Assembly: GCF_019749375.1 (NCBI RefSeq)
Contig: NZ_JACWFE010000001.1
Location: 248,001 to 312,000, forward strand
DNA length: 64,000 nucleotides
Source of the DNA: Bacillus sp. S/N-304-OC-R1
GTDB taxonomy: Bacteria; Bacillota; Bacilli; Bacillales; Cytobacillaceae
Reading direction: 5' to 3'
Shown: positions 55,929 to 64,000 of the stretch, piece after piece
How positions within the stretch are numbered: position 1 is the first letter of the stretch
Layout: every line of letters begins with the position of its first letter
Notes under the pieces: model-generated
What the model was told of the DNA's origin: nothing
Database searches by the model: none
Seen by the model: only the letters and a program-made list of their open reading frames with translations
Program-made: the position numbers and the translations under genes

Positions 55929-57662
55929 TTAGAACAACTCCTTGCAATTTGTGTGAATTTCATGTGGCAAGAATGGATTTCCGTCGTATTTTAACATGTT
56001 GTTGAATTTCTCAGCATGTCCGACGTTCATCTTCATTATGTTTGCCAATTGCCCAGTAGCGTTGTTTTCAACTACAACGATCTTTTTAGCAGATTTTACG
56101 AGCGGCAATACTTCATCTGTTGGGAATGGATGAATTAAACGAATTTGCGCATGGTTAACTTTTAAGCCATCCTTTTCAAGACGTCCCATTGCTTCTTCAA
56201 TTACTCCACGAGTTGAGTTGAAACCAACGATCAAAAGGTCAGCTTCTTCATGTGGAGCATTTTTATAAACTGGTGTGTCAAACTTAATTCTTTCGATTTT
56301 ACGGAAACGTTTATCCATTTGTGCTTTACGGTTTGCTGCCGATTCAGATGGTTTACCAGTTTCATCATGCTCAACACCTGTTACGTGGTGGATACCATTT
56401 TTCATACCAGGAATAACACGTGGTGAAACTCCATCTTCAGTTACTTCATAACGTTTAAAGTATCCGCCCTCAACTTCCGGAAGCTCTCCAGTTTGAAGCT
56501 TACCACGGCGTACCTCGATCTTATCCAACTCAAGCGGTTCTACTGTTTGCTTACCTAAAGAAAGCTGAAGATCAGATAGAACAATTACCGGACATTGATA
56601 TTCTTCAGCAAGGTTAAATGCCTCAGCTGTATCGTAGAATGCTTCTTGAACTGTACTTGGAGCCATTACGATCTTAGGAATTTCTCCATGAGTTCCATAA
56701 ATCATTGCCATTAAATCAGATTGTTCCTGCTTAGTAGGCAGACCTGTAGACGGACCGCCACGCTGTGTATCGACAATTACTAATGGTGTTTCAGTCATTC
56801 CAGAAAGACCGATTGCTTCCATTTTTAAAGCTAAACCAGGGCCTGCAGAAGCTGTTAATGAACGAACCCCACCATAGTTAGCACCAATTGCCATAGTTAC
56901 AGCAGCAATTTCATCCTCAGTCTGAATAACTGCTCCGCCTAGTGGAGGAAGTTTTTTAATTAAATATTCCATTATTTCTGAAGCTGGTGTAATTGGATAA
57001 GCTGCCATGAAACGGCATCCGCCTGCTAGTGCACCAAGAGCGATCGCATCGTTACCAATCATGAATAAGCGTTTTTTGCCATCAGCCTTTTCAAGCTCCA
57101 TTAATTCCGGATTTTCACCAAGGTTTTCTTTCATAAAATCAAAGCCAGCTTTAATGGCTTCCATATTTTTATCAACAACTTGTTGACCTTTTCTTCCAAA
57201 AATCTCTTGAACTACTTCTTCAAATACGTTAATATCTAAGTTCAATACTGCGCAAGTGGCACCGACAGCAACCATGTTTTTCATTAAGGATGTTCCAAGT
57301 TCAGTAGCTAATTCAGTAAATGGAACAGCGTACATCGTTGCGTTTGTGTCTTCAGGCTTAATAGGACTGAACTTTGCGTCAGCAATAATGACACCTTTAT
57401 CATGTAATTCCTTGTAATTAAGATCTATTGTTTCTTGGTCAAAAGCTACCAAAATATCAAGATCATCAGAAATGGATCTTACTTGCGTTGTGCTTACACG
57501 AATCTTGTTGTTAGTATGACCGCCTTTAATACGAGAAGAGAAATGACGATATCCATACAAATAGTAGCCTAACCGATTTAATGCTATTGAGAATATTTCA
57601 CCAGTACTCTCAATACCTTCCCCTTGTTGCCCTCCAACTTTCCATGAAAGTTGATTGATCAT
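55929..57662 (-). CDS. korA: 2-oxoacid:ferredoxin oxidoreductase, alpha subunit
   Basis: A 577-residue fused gamma-alpha subunit: the N-terminal gamma-type domain (about 1-180, WKVGGQQGEGIESTGEIFS) is followed by the pyrimidine-binding alpha domain (GNDAIALGALAGGCRFMAAYPITPASEIME) and QTEDEIAAVTMAIGANYGGVRSLTASAGPG. Specificity for 2-oxoglutarate or pyruvate is not decided. Such two-subunit enzymes are frequent in aerobic Bacillus. A CRE-like site lies upstream. Confidence 0.9.
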   Translation of the reverse strand: MINQLSWKVGGQQGEGIESTGEIFSIALNRLGYYLYGYRHFSSRIKGGHTNNKIRVSTTQVRSISDDLDILVAFDQETIDLNYKELHDKGVIIADAKFSPIKPEDTNATMYAVPFTELATELGTSLMKNMVAVGATCAVLNLDINVFEEVVQEIFGRKGQQVVDKNMEAIKAGFDFMKENLGENPELMELEKADGKKRLFMIGNDAIALGALAGGCRFMAAYPITPASEIMEYLIKKLPPLGGAVIQTEDEIAAVTMAIGANYGGVRSLTASAGPGLALKMEAIGLSGMTETPLVIVDTQRGGPSTGLPTKQEQSDLMAMIYGTHGEIPKIVMAPSTVQEAFYDTAEAFNLAEEYQCPVIVLSDLQLSLGKQTVEPLELDKIEVRRGKLQTGELPEVEGGYFKRYEVTEDGVSPRVIPGMKNGIHHVTGVEHDETGKPSESAANRKAQMDKRFRKIERIKFDTPVYKNAPHEEADLLIVGFNSTRGVIEEAMGRLEKDGLKVNHAQIRLIHPFPTDEVLPLVKSAKKIVVVENNATGQLANIMKMNVGHAEKFNNMLKYDGNPFLPHEIHTNCKELF

Positions 57663-57786
57663 GTCTTACACCCCTTTGGATACGTTAAAAAAATATATAA
57701 AAACGTTTTTTACAAGAAGTATAGCACCCATACAAAATCGAATCTTCACTGTATAATTATCCAGTTTTTTCATTGAAATTGAATGG

Positions 57787-57802
57787 TACTAAACGCTTTC
57801 AA
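57787..57802 (-). promoter_or_regulatory. CRE-like site before korA
   Basis: TTGAAAGCGTTTAGTA fits the CcpA consensus TGWAANCGNTNWCA apart from its end, about 130 bases before korA. Carbon catabolite control of korAB is therefore possible. Confidence 0.45.
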
Positions 57803-57929
57803 TTCTAGACCTAGTTCTAAAAAAAAGCAACCCTTTATCACCAATTATTGGTGAAAATTTGAATATTTTATTTTTATATACAATACAATAATTAAGTTAA
57901 TGGAAATTGGCTGGATACCCATATTTTTA

Positions 57930-57971
57930 TAGCAAAAAAAAGACCTATTGCTTTTCGCAACAGGTCTTTTC
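57930..57971 (-). terminator. spoVS terminator
   Basis: aaaagacctattgc pairs with gcaacaggtctttt (one bulge) after the spoVS stop; a long T-tract follows on the minus strand. Confidence 0.9.
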
Positions 57972-57981
57972 CTGTAATGAA

Positions 57982-58242
57982 TTACCTTGGCTCAACAATT
58001 AGTTTAATTGCTGTCCGTTCTTCCCCATCAATCTTGATATCTGTGAAAGCAGGGATACAAATCAAATCCACTCCGCTAGGCGCTACAAATCCTCTTGCGA
58101 TAGCTACTGCTTTTACCGCCTGGTTTAGTGCACCCGCACCAATCGCTTGGATTTCTGCGCCGCCTCTTTCCCGCAAAACACCTGCAAGCGCACCAGCTAC
58201 AGAATTAGGATTAGATTTTGCTGAAACTTTTAATATTTCCAT
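57982..58242 (-). CDS. spoVS: Stage V sporulation protein S
   Basis: The 86-residue Alba-like protein matches SpoVS (MEILKVSAKSNPNSVAGALA, GAEIQAIGAGALNQAVKAVAIARGFVAPSG, DGEERTAIKLIVEPR). It is extremely conserved in spore formers and needed for late sporulation. AAGGAGGAG precedes the ATG. It lies downstream of ymdB, as in B. subtilis. Confidence 0.97.
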   Translation of the reverse strand: MEILKVSAKSNPNSVAGALAGVLRERGGAEIQAIGAGALNQAVKAVAIARGFVAPSGVDLICIPAFTDIKIDGEERTAIKLIVEPR

Positions 58243-58570
58243 TCCTAGCTCCTCCTTGTTTTCCCCTCCCGCATGTTCAAGACCTTGTTATCCCATTGCC
58301 CTAAATTTTCGGATTGCTTTAGTTTTAGCCATAAAAAATTGCTGCAAAATCCGAATAAAAACAATGGGAAATTCATATCGTTGACGGCTCCCTGGAAATG
58401 AACACATCAGGTATATATCATTCCATTGCTACTATATTCAAATCTTAATTCACATATTCCGGCTTGGACAAAATTAAGAGATAATCAATTACAAAATTTC
58501 TCCAAAACATAACAAGACAAGCGCATAATGATAAAAACGACTGTATCTTATTTAGACACAGTCGTTTTAA
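58243..58570. other. spoVS leader region
   Basis: About 328 bases between ymdB and spoVS. A hairpin with long loop (TTCGGATT...AATCCGAA, about 58309-58366) lies in the spoVS leader; the ymdB terminator is at the far end. No gene seen; the plus frame at 57977-58384 is a shadow of spoVS. Confidence 0.5.
58531..58568 (-). terminator. ymdB terminator
   Basis: Perfect stem aaaacgactgt / acagtcgtttt next to the ymdB stop. Confidence 0.85.
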
Positions 58571-59368
58571 TTATGAATAAAATGTATGATCCTCATTAAT
58601 AAGAATTGGATTAATCTTTTTTGCTTTCCCTGTTTGGTTATCTAAGTCAATTAGAACTGCACTTAATTGGGTTCTTCCTTCTTTTGGGACTTCGAATCTT
58701 ACAGGCATGCTTGTCATAAATCTTTTAATGACTGCTTCGCGTTCCACTCCGAGAATTCCATCATAGGGACCGGTCATGCCGACATCTGACATAAAGGCAG
58801 TTCCTTCTGGCAATATACGATGATCTGCTGTTTGTACATGGGTATGTGTACCAATAACAGCCGATACCCTCCCATTTAAGTACCAGCCCATTGCCTGCTT
58901 CTCACTTGTTGCTTCAGCATGAAAATCAACAAAAATAATTGGTGTTCTTTTTCGAGCCTCTTGAATTAATTCATCAGCTTTTGTAAAAGGGCAGTCAATA
59001 GCCGGCAAAAAAGTTCTCCCTTGTAAACTAATGACCGCAATCTCAATTGCATTATATTTTAAAAATACGATACCCTTACCAGGATTGTTTTCTGGGAAGT
59101 TAGCAGGGCGGACCAAATATTTGGCTTCATCAATAAAATCAAATATTTCTTTGTTATCCCATGTATGGTTGCCGAGTGTCACTGCCTGCGCGCCAGCTTC
59201 TAAAAAGTCACGATATATTTTCTCTGTGATCCCTTTTCCGCCAGCAGCATTTTCACCATTTATGATTGTAATTTGAGGACGATATTTTTCTTTAAGCTTA
59301 GGAACATATTCCTTTATCATGTCTCTTCCTATAGAGCCGACTACATCCCCTACAAATAATATGTTCAT
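58571..59368 (-). CDS. ymdB: YmdB metallophosphoesterase (cyclic nucleotide phosphodiesterase)
   Basis: A 265-residue TIGR00282 protein. The dinuclear metal motifs are FVGDVVGSIGRDM, INGENAAGGKGIT, GNHTWDNKE, DFHAEATSEK and IGTHTHVQTAD. In B. subtilis it hydrolyses 2',3'-cyclic nucleotides and is required for biofilm and nanotube formation. It sits 112 bases after rny, the conserved order, consistent with a shared role in RNA turnover. Confidence 0.93.
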   Translation of the reverse strand: MNILFVGDVVGSIGRDMIKEYVPKLKEKYRPQITIINGENAAGGKGITEKIYRDFLEAGAQAVTLGNHTWDNKEIFDFIDEAKYLVRPANFPENNPGKGIVFLKYNAIEIAVISLQGRTFLPAIDCPFTKADELIQEARKRTPIIFVDFHAEATSEKQAMGWYLNGRVSAVIGTHTHVQTADHRILPEGTAFMSDVGMTGPYDGILGVEREAVIKRFMTSMPVRFEVPKEGRTQLSAVLIDLDNQTGKAKKINPILINEDHTFYS

Positions 59369-59450
59369 ATCATTGTCCCTTCTCTGCTATTATTAGCTTT
59401 TTTCTTTGTTAGTATATTTTTTCCTCTTTTATATTAAGTAACCAGAACCT

Positions 59451-59486
59451 GAAAAAAATAAAGCGATGCTAAGCACCGCTTTATTT
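59451..59486 (-). terminator. rny terminator
   Basis: Stem aaataaagcg / cgctttattt overlapping the rny stop codon, with an inner tgc/gca pair and T-tract TTTTTTC. Confidence 0.9.
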
Positions 59487-61046
59487 CGCATATTCCACGG
59501 CTCGTGTTTCACGAATAACCGTAACTTTTATATGTCCTGGATAATCGAGTTCTTCTTCGATTTTCTTTCGAATATCTCTTGCTAGTCGATGTGCCTCAAG
59601 ATCATCAATTTGCTCTGGTTTCACTAAAATTCGAATTTCTCGTCCAGCTTGGATTGCGAATGATTTTTCCACACCATCATATGATTCAGAAATCTCTTCT
59701 AGCTTTTCGAGACGGCGAATATAGTTTTCCAGTGTCTCTCTTCTCGCACCTGGTCTCGCTGCAGAAAGTGCATCAGCTGCGGCCACAAGAACGGCAATAA
59801 TTGAAGTAGGCTCTGTATCACCATGATGTGAAGCAATGCTATTAATAACAATTGGGTGCTCTTTATATTTCGTTGCAAGCTCTACCCCAATTTCAACATG
59901 GCTTCCTTCCACCTCATGATCGATAGCTTTTCCAATGTCATGAAGTAAGCCTGCACGGCGTGCAAGAGCCTCGTCCTGACCTAATTCTGCTGCTAATAAT
60001 CCAGATAATTGTGCTACTTCCATTGAATGCTTTAAAACATTCTGTCCATAGCTTGTCCGGAATTTTAGACGGCCAAGAATTTTAATAAGGTCTGGATGCA
60101 GTCCATGTACTCCAACTTCAAAAGTTGTCTGCTCACCGATTTCTCGGATATGTTCATCAACTTCACGGCGTGCCTTATCGACCATTTCTTCAATGCGTGC
60201 AGGATGTATACGACCGTCCTGTACAAGCTTGTCTAAAGCTAAACGGGCTGTCTCACGGCGGATTGGATCAAATCCTGATAAAATGACGGCTTCTGGTGTA
60301 TCATCAATAATAAGATCAATTCCTGTAAGCGTTTCTAATGTACGAATATTACGGCCCTCACGACCAATAATTCGTCCCTTCATTTCATCATTCGGCAGGT
60401 TAACAACAGAAACTGTTGTTTCCGCTACATGATCCGCAGCGCATCGTTGGATTGCCAGCGACAAGATATCTTTCGCCTTCTTATCGGCTTCCTCTTTCGC
60501 TCTAATCTCGCCCTCTTTAATCATTAAGGCGACATCATGAGCCACTTCCTGCTCAACGCGCTCTAAAATGATGGACTTTGCCTCTTCACGAGTTAAGCCC
60601 GAGATGCGTTCTAGCTCAGCTTGTTGTGTTCGTACCATCTCGTCCACTTTGCTTTCCATCTCTTCAATATGCTGTTGTCTTTTGTTAAGAGAATCGTCCC
60701 TCTTCTCTAAAAGTGCTTCACGTTTATCTAACGTTTCATCTTTACGATCAAGATTTTCTTCTTTTTGCAGTAAACGATTTTCTTGTTTTTGAAGTTCATT
60801 TCTTCGATCACGAATTTCACGTTCCGCTTCAGTGCGAAGCTTGTGAATCTCATCCTTTGCTTCAAGCAATGCTTCTTTCTTTAATGCTTCAGCTTCTCGT
60901 TTAGAGTCTTCAAGAATCTGCTCTGCAGAATCTTTGGCTCCTGCGATTTTGGCTTGAGCAATGGACTTGCAAACAAAATAGGTAACAACTGCACCGACGA
61001 ATAGGCCAAGCAAACTGGAGATGATGATTGCTGTTAATAGTTCCAT
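59481..61046 (-). CDS. rny: Ribonuclease Y
   Basis: A membrane-anchored endoribonuclease of about 521 residues: N-terminal transmembrane helix ([20 protein letters not shown]), long charged coiled coil (about 35-185), a KH domain ([22 protein letters not shown]) and an HD domain with [10 protein letters not shown]. It starts bulk mRNA decay in Bacillus and is guided by the RicAFT complex, one subunit of which is ymcA nearby. Two ATGs (61049 and 61046) follow AGGAGGTGAA; the second has the better spacing. Confidence 0.95.
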   Translation of the reverse strand: MELLTAIIISSLLGLFVGAVVTYFVCKSIAQAKIAGAKDSAEQILEDSKREAEALKKEALLEAKDEIHKLRTEAEREIRDRRNELQKQENRLLQKEENLDRKDETLDKREALLEKRDDSLNKRQQHIEEMESKVDEMVRTQQAELERISGLTREEAKSIILERVEQEVAHDVALMIKEGEIRAKEEADKKAKDILSLAIQRCAADHVAETTVSVVNLPNDEMKGRIIGREGRNIRTLETLTGIDLIIDDTPEAVILSGFDPIRRETARLALDKLVQDGRIHPARIEEMVDKARREVDEHIREIGEQTTFEVGVHGLHPDLIKILGRLKFRTSYGQNVLKHSMEVAQLSGLLAAELGQDEALARRAGLLHDIGKAIDHEVEGSHVEIGVELATKYKEHPIVINSIASHHGDTEPTSIIAVLVAAADALSAARPGARRETLENYIRRLEKLEEISESYDGVEKSFAIQAGREIRILVKPEQIDDLEAHRLARDIRKKIEEELDYPGHIKVTVIRETRAVEYAK

Positions 61047-61298
61047 CATTTCACCTCCTCTTGCTATGAACTTTTTTGTTACGTTTCTAAAGTGTCGGCA
61101 TGTATATTGCATTCAACATACAGCACAAAGGCTTTTCAACGTTTTCATTCATCATAAAATGTAAAATATACATTTTTAATTGTAAAGGTGTGGAATTTCA
61201 TTGTCAAGGCTTTGTCACTGCGGGCTTGGCTCATTTCCTCATACTATTATTAAAACCATGAATATTTGCACATAAATTATGTTGAGACTTACCATTAT

Positions 61299-61340
61299 TG
61301 AAAAAAGCAAAGCCGATTTTTACTACTGCGGCTTTGCTTT
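61299..61340 (-). terminator. recA terminator
   Basis: Perfect stem aaagcaaagccg / cggctttgcttt after recA, with TTTTTTC on the minus strand. Confidence 0.9.
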
Positions 61341-61355
61341 CTTATTGCTCTTTAA

Positions 61356-62396
61356 TTAGTCGACAAGCTGAAATTCCTCTTGCTCTTCGTCATCACTAAT
61401 AACTTTAACATCATCTAACCCATAGTGCTCACGTATTTGCGTTTGAATTTGCAAACGGATGTCTGGATTTTCTTTTAAGAACTGTTTTGCATTTTCACGA
61501 CCTTGGCCTAAACGCTCTTCATTATAAGAATACCAAGAGCCGCTCTTTTGAACAATATCGAGTTCAGAGCCTAAATCAATGACTTCGCCTTCTTTTGAAA
61601 TACCTTCACCATACATAATATCTACTTCGGCTACGCGGAATGGCGGAGCAACTTTATTTTTTACAACTTTTATCTTTGTTTTATTACCGACCATTTCATT
61701 GCCCTGCTTTAATTGTTCAGCACGGCGCACTTCTAGGCGGATCGTAGAGTAGAATTTTAACGCACGTCCACCTGGAGTCGTTTCAGGATTTCCAAACATG
61801 ACTCCAACTTTTTCACGAATTTGGTTAATGAAGATTGCGATTGTTTTTGACTTATTAATAGCACCAGATAATTTTCTAAGTGCTTGAGACATTAAACGTG
61901 CTTGCAGTCCGACATGGGAATCTCCCATTTCTCCTTCAATTTCCGCCTTCGGAACTAATGCTGCAACAGAGTCAATAACTAGAATATCAACTGCTCCGCT
62001 TCTTACTAGAGCTTCAGCAATTTCAAGAGCCTGTTCGCCAGTATCTGGCTGAGAAAGAAGCAATTCATCGATGTTAACACCTAGCTTTTGTGCGTATACT
62101 GGGTCAAGTGCATGTTCAGCATCAATAAACGCTGCCTGTCCGCCAGTTGCCTGAACTTCTGCAATAGCATGAAGTGCTACAGTTGTTTTACCTGAGCTTT
62201 CAGGTCCATAAATTTCAATAATACGTCCTCTAGGATAGCCGCCAATTCCAAGTGCTGCGTCCAATGCTAGTGATCCGCTTGGAACAGCAGAAACTTTTCG
62301 GTCTGTTTGCTCCCCAAGTTTCATAATAGAACCTTTGCCAAATTGCTTTTCTATTTGTTTTAATGCCATCTCAAGTGCTGCTTGACGATCGCTCAT
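61356..62396 (-). CDS. recA: Recombinase RecA
   Basis: The 346-residue recombinase has Walker A GPESSGKT (64-71), Walker [14 protein letters not shown], the L2 loop after [20 protein letters not shown], and an acidic tail (DDEEQEEF). It catalyses strand exchange and activates LexA self-cleavage. AAAGGAGG precedes the ATG at 62396; the longer frame runs through this site. An SOS box lies upstream. Confidence 0.97.
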   Translation of the reverse strand: MSDRQAALEMALKQIEKQFGKGSIMKLGEQTDRKVSAVPSGSLALDAALGIGGYPRGRIIEIYGPESSGKTTVALHAIAEVQATGGQAAFIDAEHALDPVYAQKLGVNIDELLLSQPDTGEQALEIAEALVRSGAVDILVIDSVAALVPKAEIEGEMGDSHVGLQARLMSQALRKLSGAINKSKTIAIFINQIREKVGVMFGNPETTPGGRALKFYSTIRLEVRRAEQLKQGNEMVGNKTKIKVVKNKVAPPFRVAEVDIMYGEGISKEGEVIDLGSELDIVQKSGSWYSYNEERLGQGRENAKQFLKENPDIRLQIQTQIREHYGLDDVKVISDDEEQEEFQLVD

Positions 62397-62497
62397 AGTT
62401 TCTTCCTCCTTTATCTTAACCAAATGAATTGTTTACATTTGTTCTCAAAACCTATCTTTACTATAACTGTTTTCCAATGGTTTGTCGAGAAAAAATT

Positions 62498-62511
62498 CGA
62501 ACATTCATTCG
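62498..62511 (-). promoter_or_regulatory. LexA box upstream of recA
   Basis: Reverse strand CGAATGAATGTTCG, one base from the palindromic SOS consensus and like the B. subtilis recA box. Confidence 0.75.
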
Positions 62512-62632
62512 TCTTTTTTAAACCGTGAAGCACTGCTGAAAATTCTATTTTCTATAAGAGAAAATTGGATTTTCATAGGATGAATGTGATTAAAAATGAA
62601 AAATTAAACTATTGTCTGAAATTAAATTCTAT

Positions 62633-62664
62633 AAAAAATCAGAATGCCCTATTAGACATTCTGA
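62633..62664 (-). terminator. cinA terminator
   Basis: tcagaatg / cattctga stem overlapping the cinA stop, followed by TTTTTTATAG on the minus strand. Confidence 0.85.
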
Positions 62665-63902
62665 ATTTCTTTAAGATGCTTTATCAAGAAATAGCAACCG
62701 TATTTTACGCTTCTAACACGGATAGATTCTCTTGTGCCTCCTAATTTTAACTTTTCTGTATGTACAGGTTTTCCTTTAATTTGGATCCCTATAAACACAG
62801 TGCCGACCGGCTTGCCTTCAAGCTCATCCGGACCTGCTACCCCAGTGAAGCTAATGCCAATGTCTGAATTCATTAAGCGAGAAACATTAGTTGCTAATTC
62901 AGCGGCACATTGAGCACTGACAACCCCATCTCTGCTAATAGTGTCACGACTTACCTTAAGCACATCTGCTTTAACTTCATTTGTATAGCACACAACGCCT
63001 CCCTTTAATAAGGAACCAGCCCCTGGAATAGATGTAAAGGTTTGTTGAAACATCCCCCCAGTTAAGCTTTCTGCACAGCTAATTGTTAATCCTTGCTCTT
63101 TCAATAATTTTGAAGTTTCAAGCATTAGTGAAGTGTCATCATACCCGTAAAAGAATTCACCTACTCGCGCAAGAATCGCTTGCTCCGCATCATCTAATAA
63201 TTGAAGTGCAGTTTCCATCTGTTTATGCTTGGCAGTAAGTCTGAGGGTTACCTCACCATCTGAAGCTAACGGTGCAATGGTAGGGTTAGATTGAGAATCT
63301 ATTAAATCTTCTATTTCAGTTTCTAGCATTGCTTCCCCAATTCCGAAAAACCTTAGCACTCTTGAAATAATGGTGTCTTCTGCATTTAACTTTGAACGAA
63401 GCAGCGAATAACCGTACTTCAAAAACATTGGCTCCATTTCTTTAGGAGGACCTGGCAGAAGCATATACAAATGGGTTTTGGAATCAAGCAACATTCCAGG
63501 TGCCATTCCATGATCATTCGGAAGAACCTGAGAACCTTGGAGTACAATTGCTTGCTTTATATTATTCTCTGTCATTACCCGATTTGTACGTTCAAAAAAC
63601 TGTTCAATTAATTGTAGAGCATGATTGTCCATTAGTAACTGCCTATTTAAATGCTTCGCAATAGTTTCCTTAGTTAGATCATCCTTGGTTGGCCCTAAGC
63701 CACCAGTAAAAATGAGAAAATCTGAGCGGCTTTCAGCAATTTCAATCGCTGCTTTTAAACGATTGGGATTATCACCAACAACTGTATGAAAATAAACATT
63801 AATGCCCAAATCAGCAAGCTGCTGAGATAAAAACCTAGCATTCGTGTTAACAATTTGACCTAATAGTAATTCTGAGCCTACAGCAATGATTTCCGCATTC
63901 AT
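62652..63902 (-). CDS. cinA: CinA, competence/damage-inducible nicotinamide-nucleotide amidase family
   Basis: A 416-residue two-domain protein. The N-terminal MoCF-type domain has [25 protein letters not shown] and [15 protein letters not shown]; the C-terminal PncC-type domain has [13 protein letters not shown] with the catalytic serine and FTGVAGPD. The family hydrolyses ADP-ribose and deamidates NMN in pyridine-nucleotide recycling; in naturally competent bacteria it is co-induced with recA. It lies 255 bases upstream of recA with its own terminator. Confidence 0.95.
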   Translation of the reverse strand: MNAEIIAVGSELLLGQIVNTNARFLSQQLADLGINVYFHTVVGDNPNRLKAAIEIAESRSDFLIFTGGLGPTKDDLTKETIAKHLNRQLLMDNHALQLIEQFFERTNRVMTENNIKQAIVLQGSQVLPNDHGMAPGMLLDSKTHLYMLLPGPPKEMEPMFLKYGYSLLRSKLNAEDTIISRVLRFFGIGEAMLETEIEDLIDSQSNPTIAPLASDGEVTLRLTAKHKQMETALQLLDDAEQAILARVGEFFYGYDDTSLMLETSKLLKEQGLTISCAESLTGGMFQQTFTSIPGAGSLLKGGVVCYTNEVKADVLKVSRDTISRDGVVSAQCAAELATNVSRLMNSDIGISFTGVAGPDELEGKPVGTVFIGIQIKGKPVHTEKLKLGGTRESIRVRSVKYGCYFLIKHLKEIQNV

Positions 63903-64000
63903 GGAAACGCCACCTTAGATAAAGAGTATCTTGAATAAACATATCTATTTTGAATTTGAAAACACTTGCTTATTTTTCATAAAATAGTCTAGGCCTGACC

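Larger units (their letters stand above)
57663..57981. other. korA-spoVS intergenic region
   Basis: About 319 bases without genes; it contains the korA leader, a CRE-like site (57787-57802) and the spoVS terminator (57930-57971). Confidence 0.5.

Noticed and set aside
57977..58384. 135-codon plus-strand frame over spoVS
   Set aside because: Antisense to the highly conserved spoVS gene; serine- and proline-rich shadow.

Overview
The window is one chromosomal stretch of a low-GC, endospore-forming Bacillaceae bacterium. The evidence is a gene order that runs parallel to Bacillus subtilis over long blocks (cinA-recA-rny-ymdB-spoVS; miaB-ymcA-cotE-mutS-mutL; miaA-hfq-spoVK-hflX-ynbB-glnR-glnA; lexA/yneA-yneB-ynzC-tkt-sirA-yneF-ynzD-ccdA-yneI-ccdC-yneK), sporulation genes (cotE, spoVS, spoVK, sirA, a Spo0E-type phosphatase), strong AGGAGG ribosome sites and many hairpin-plus-T terminators. 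The species cannot be named from the sequence.

Layout. 1-3.6 kb: start of lipoteichoic acid synthase (cut by the window edge), a tiny membrane protein, a lipoprotein, an M42 aminopeptidase and a LysM-NlpC/P60 wall hydrolase. 3.8-12.3 kb (minus strand): selenocysteine elongation factor SelB behind a YwaF-like membrane protein, a Dph6-type ATP pyrophosphatase, the SbcCD nuclease, a cold-shock protein and a YvrJ micro-protein. 12.4-21.4 kb: a candidate C-rich small RNA, glycolate oxidase subunits GlcD-GlcF, kynureninase, a proline iminopeptidase, a membrane-anchored thermonuclease/Excalibur protein, malate:quinone oxidoreductase, a structured intergenic element and a selenocysteine tRNA. 21.5-34 kb: the yne block plus a heterodimeric ABC exporter. 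34-42.6 kb: nitrogen control (glnRA), PLP enzyme ynbB, hflX, spoVK, hfq, miaA and mreBH. 42.6-46.6 kb: a sparse accessory region between mreBH and mutL with three small unknown genes, a cyclic-di-GMP-I riboswitch controlling a stand-alone receiver protein, and decayed gene pieces including a phage-type integrase. 46.6-64 kb: mismatch repair, spore coat, tRNA modification, 2-oxoacid:ferredoxin oxidoreductase, RNase Y, RecA and CinA, all on the minus strand.

How the genes work together. Three DNA-repair sets occur: SbcCD, MutSL and LexA/RecA/YneA with visible SOS boxes at lexA-yneA and recA. SelB and the UCA tRNA lie 16 kb apart and together imply that this organism inserts selenocysteine, although selA, selD and a convincing selenoprotein gene are not in the window. 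Regulation can be read at several points: GlnR/TnrA operators before glnR, a CRE-like site before korA, a Fur-like box before miaB, sporulation-type promoters before cotE and spoVK, and a possible SigI-type promoter before mreBH.

The items most worth following are the selC/selB pair, the c-di-GMP riboswitch-receiver unit, the candidate small RNA beside glcDF, and the structured element next to selC.
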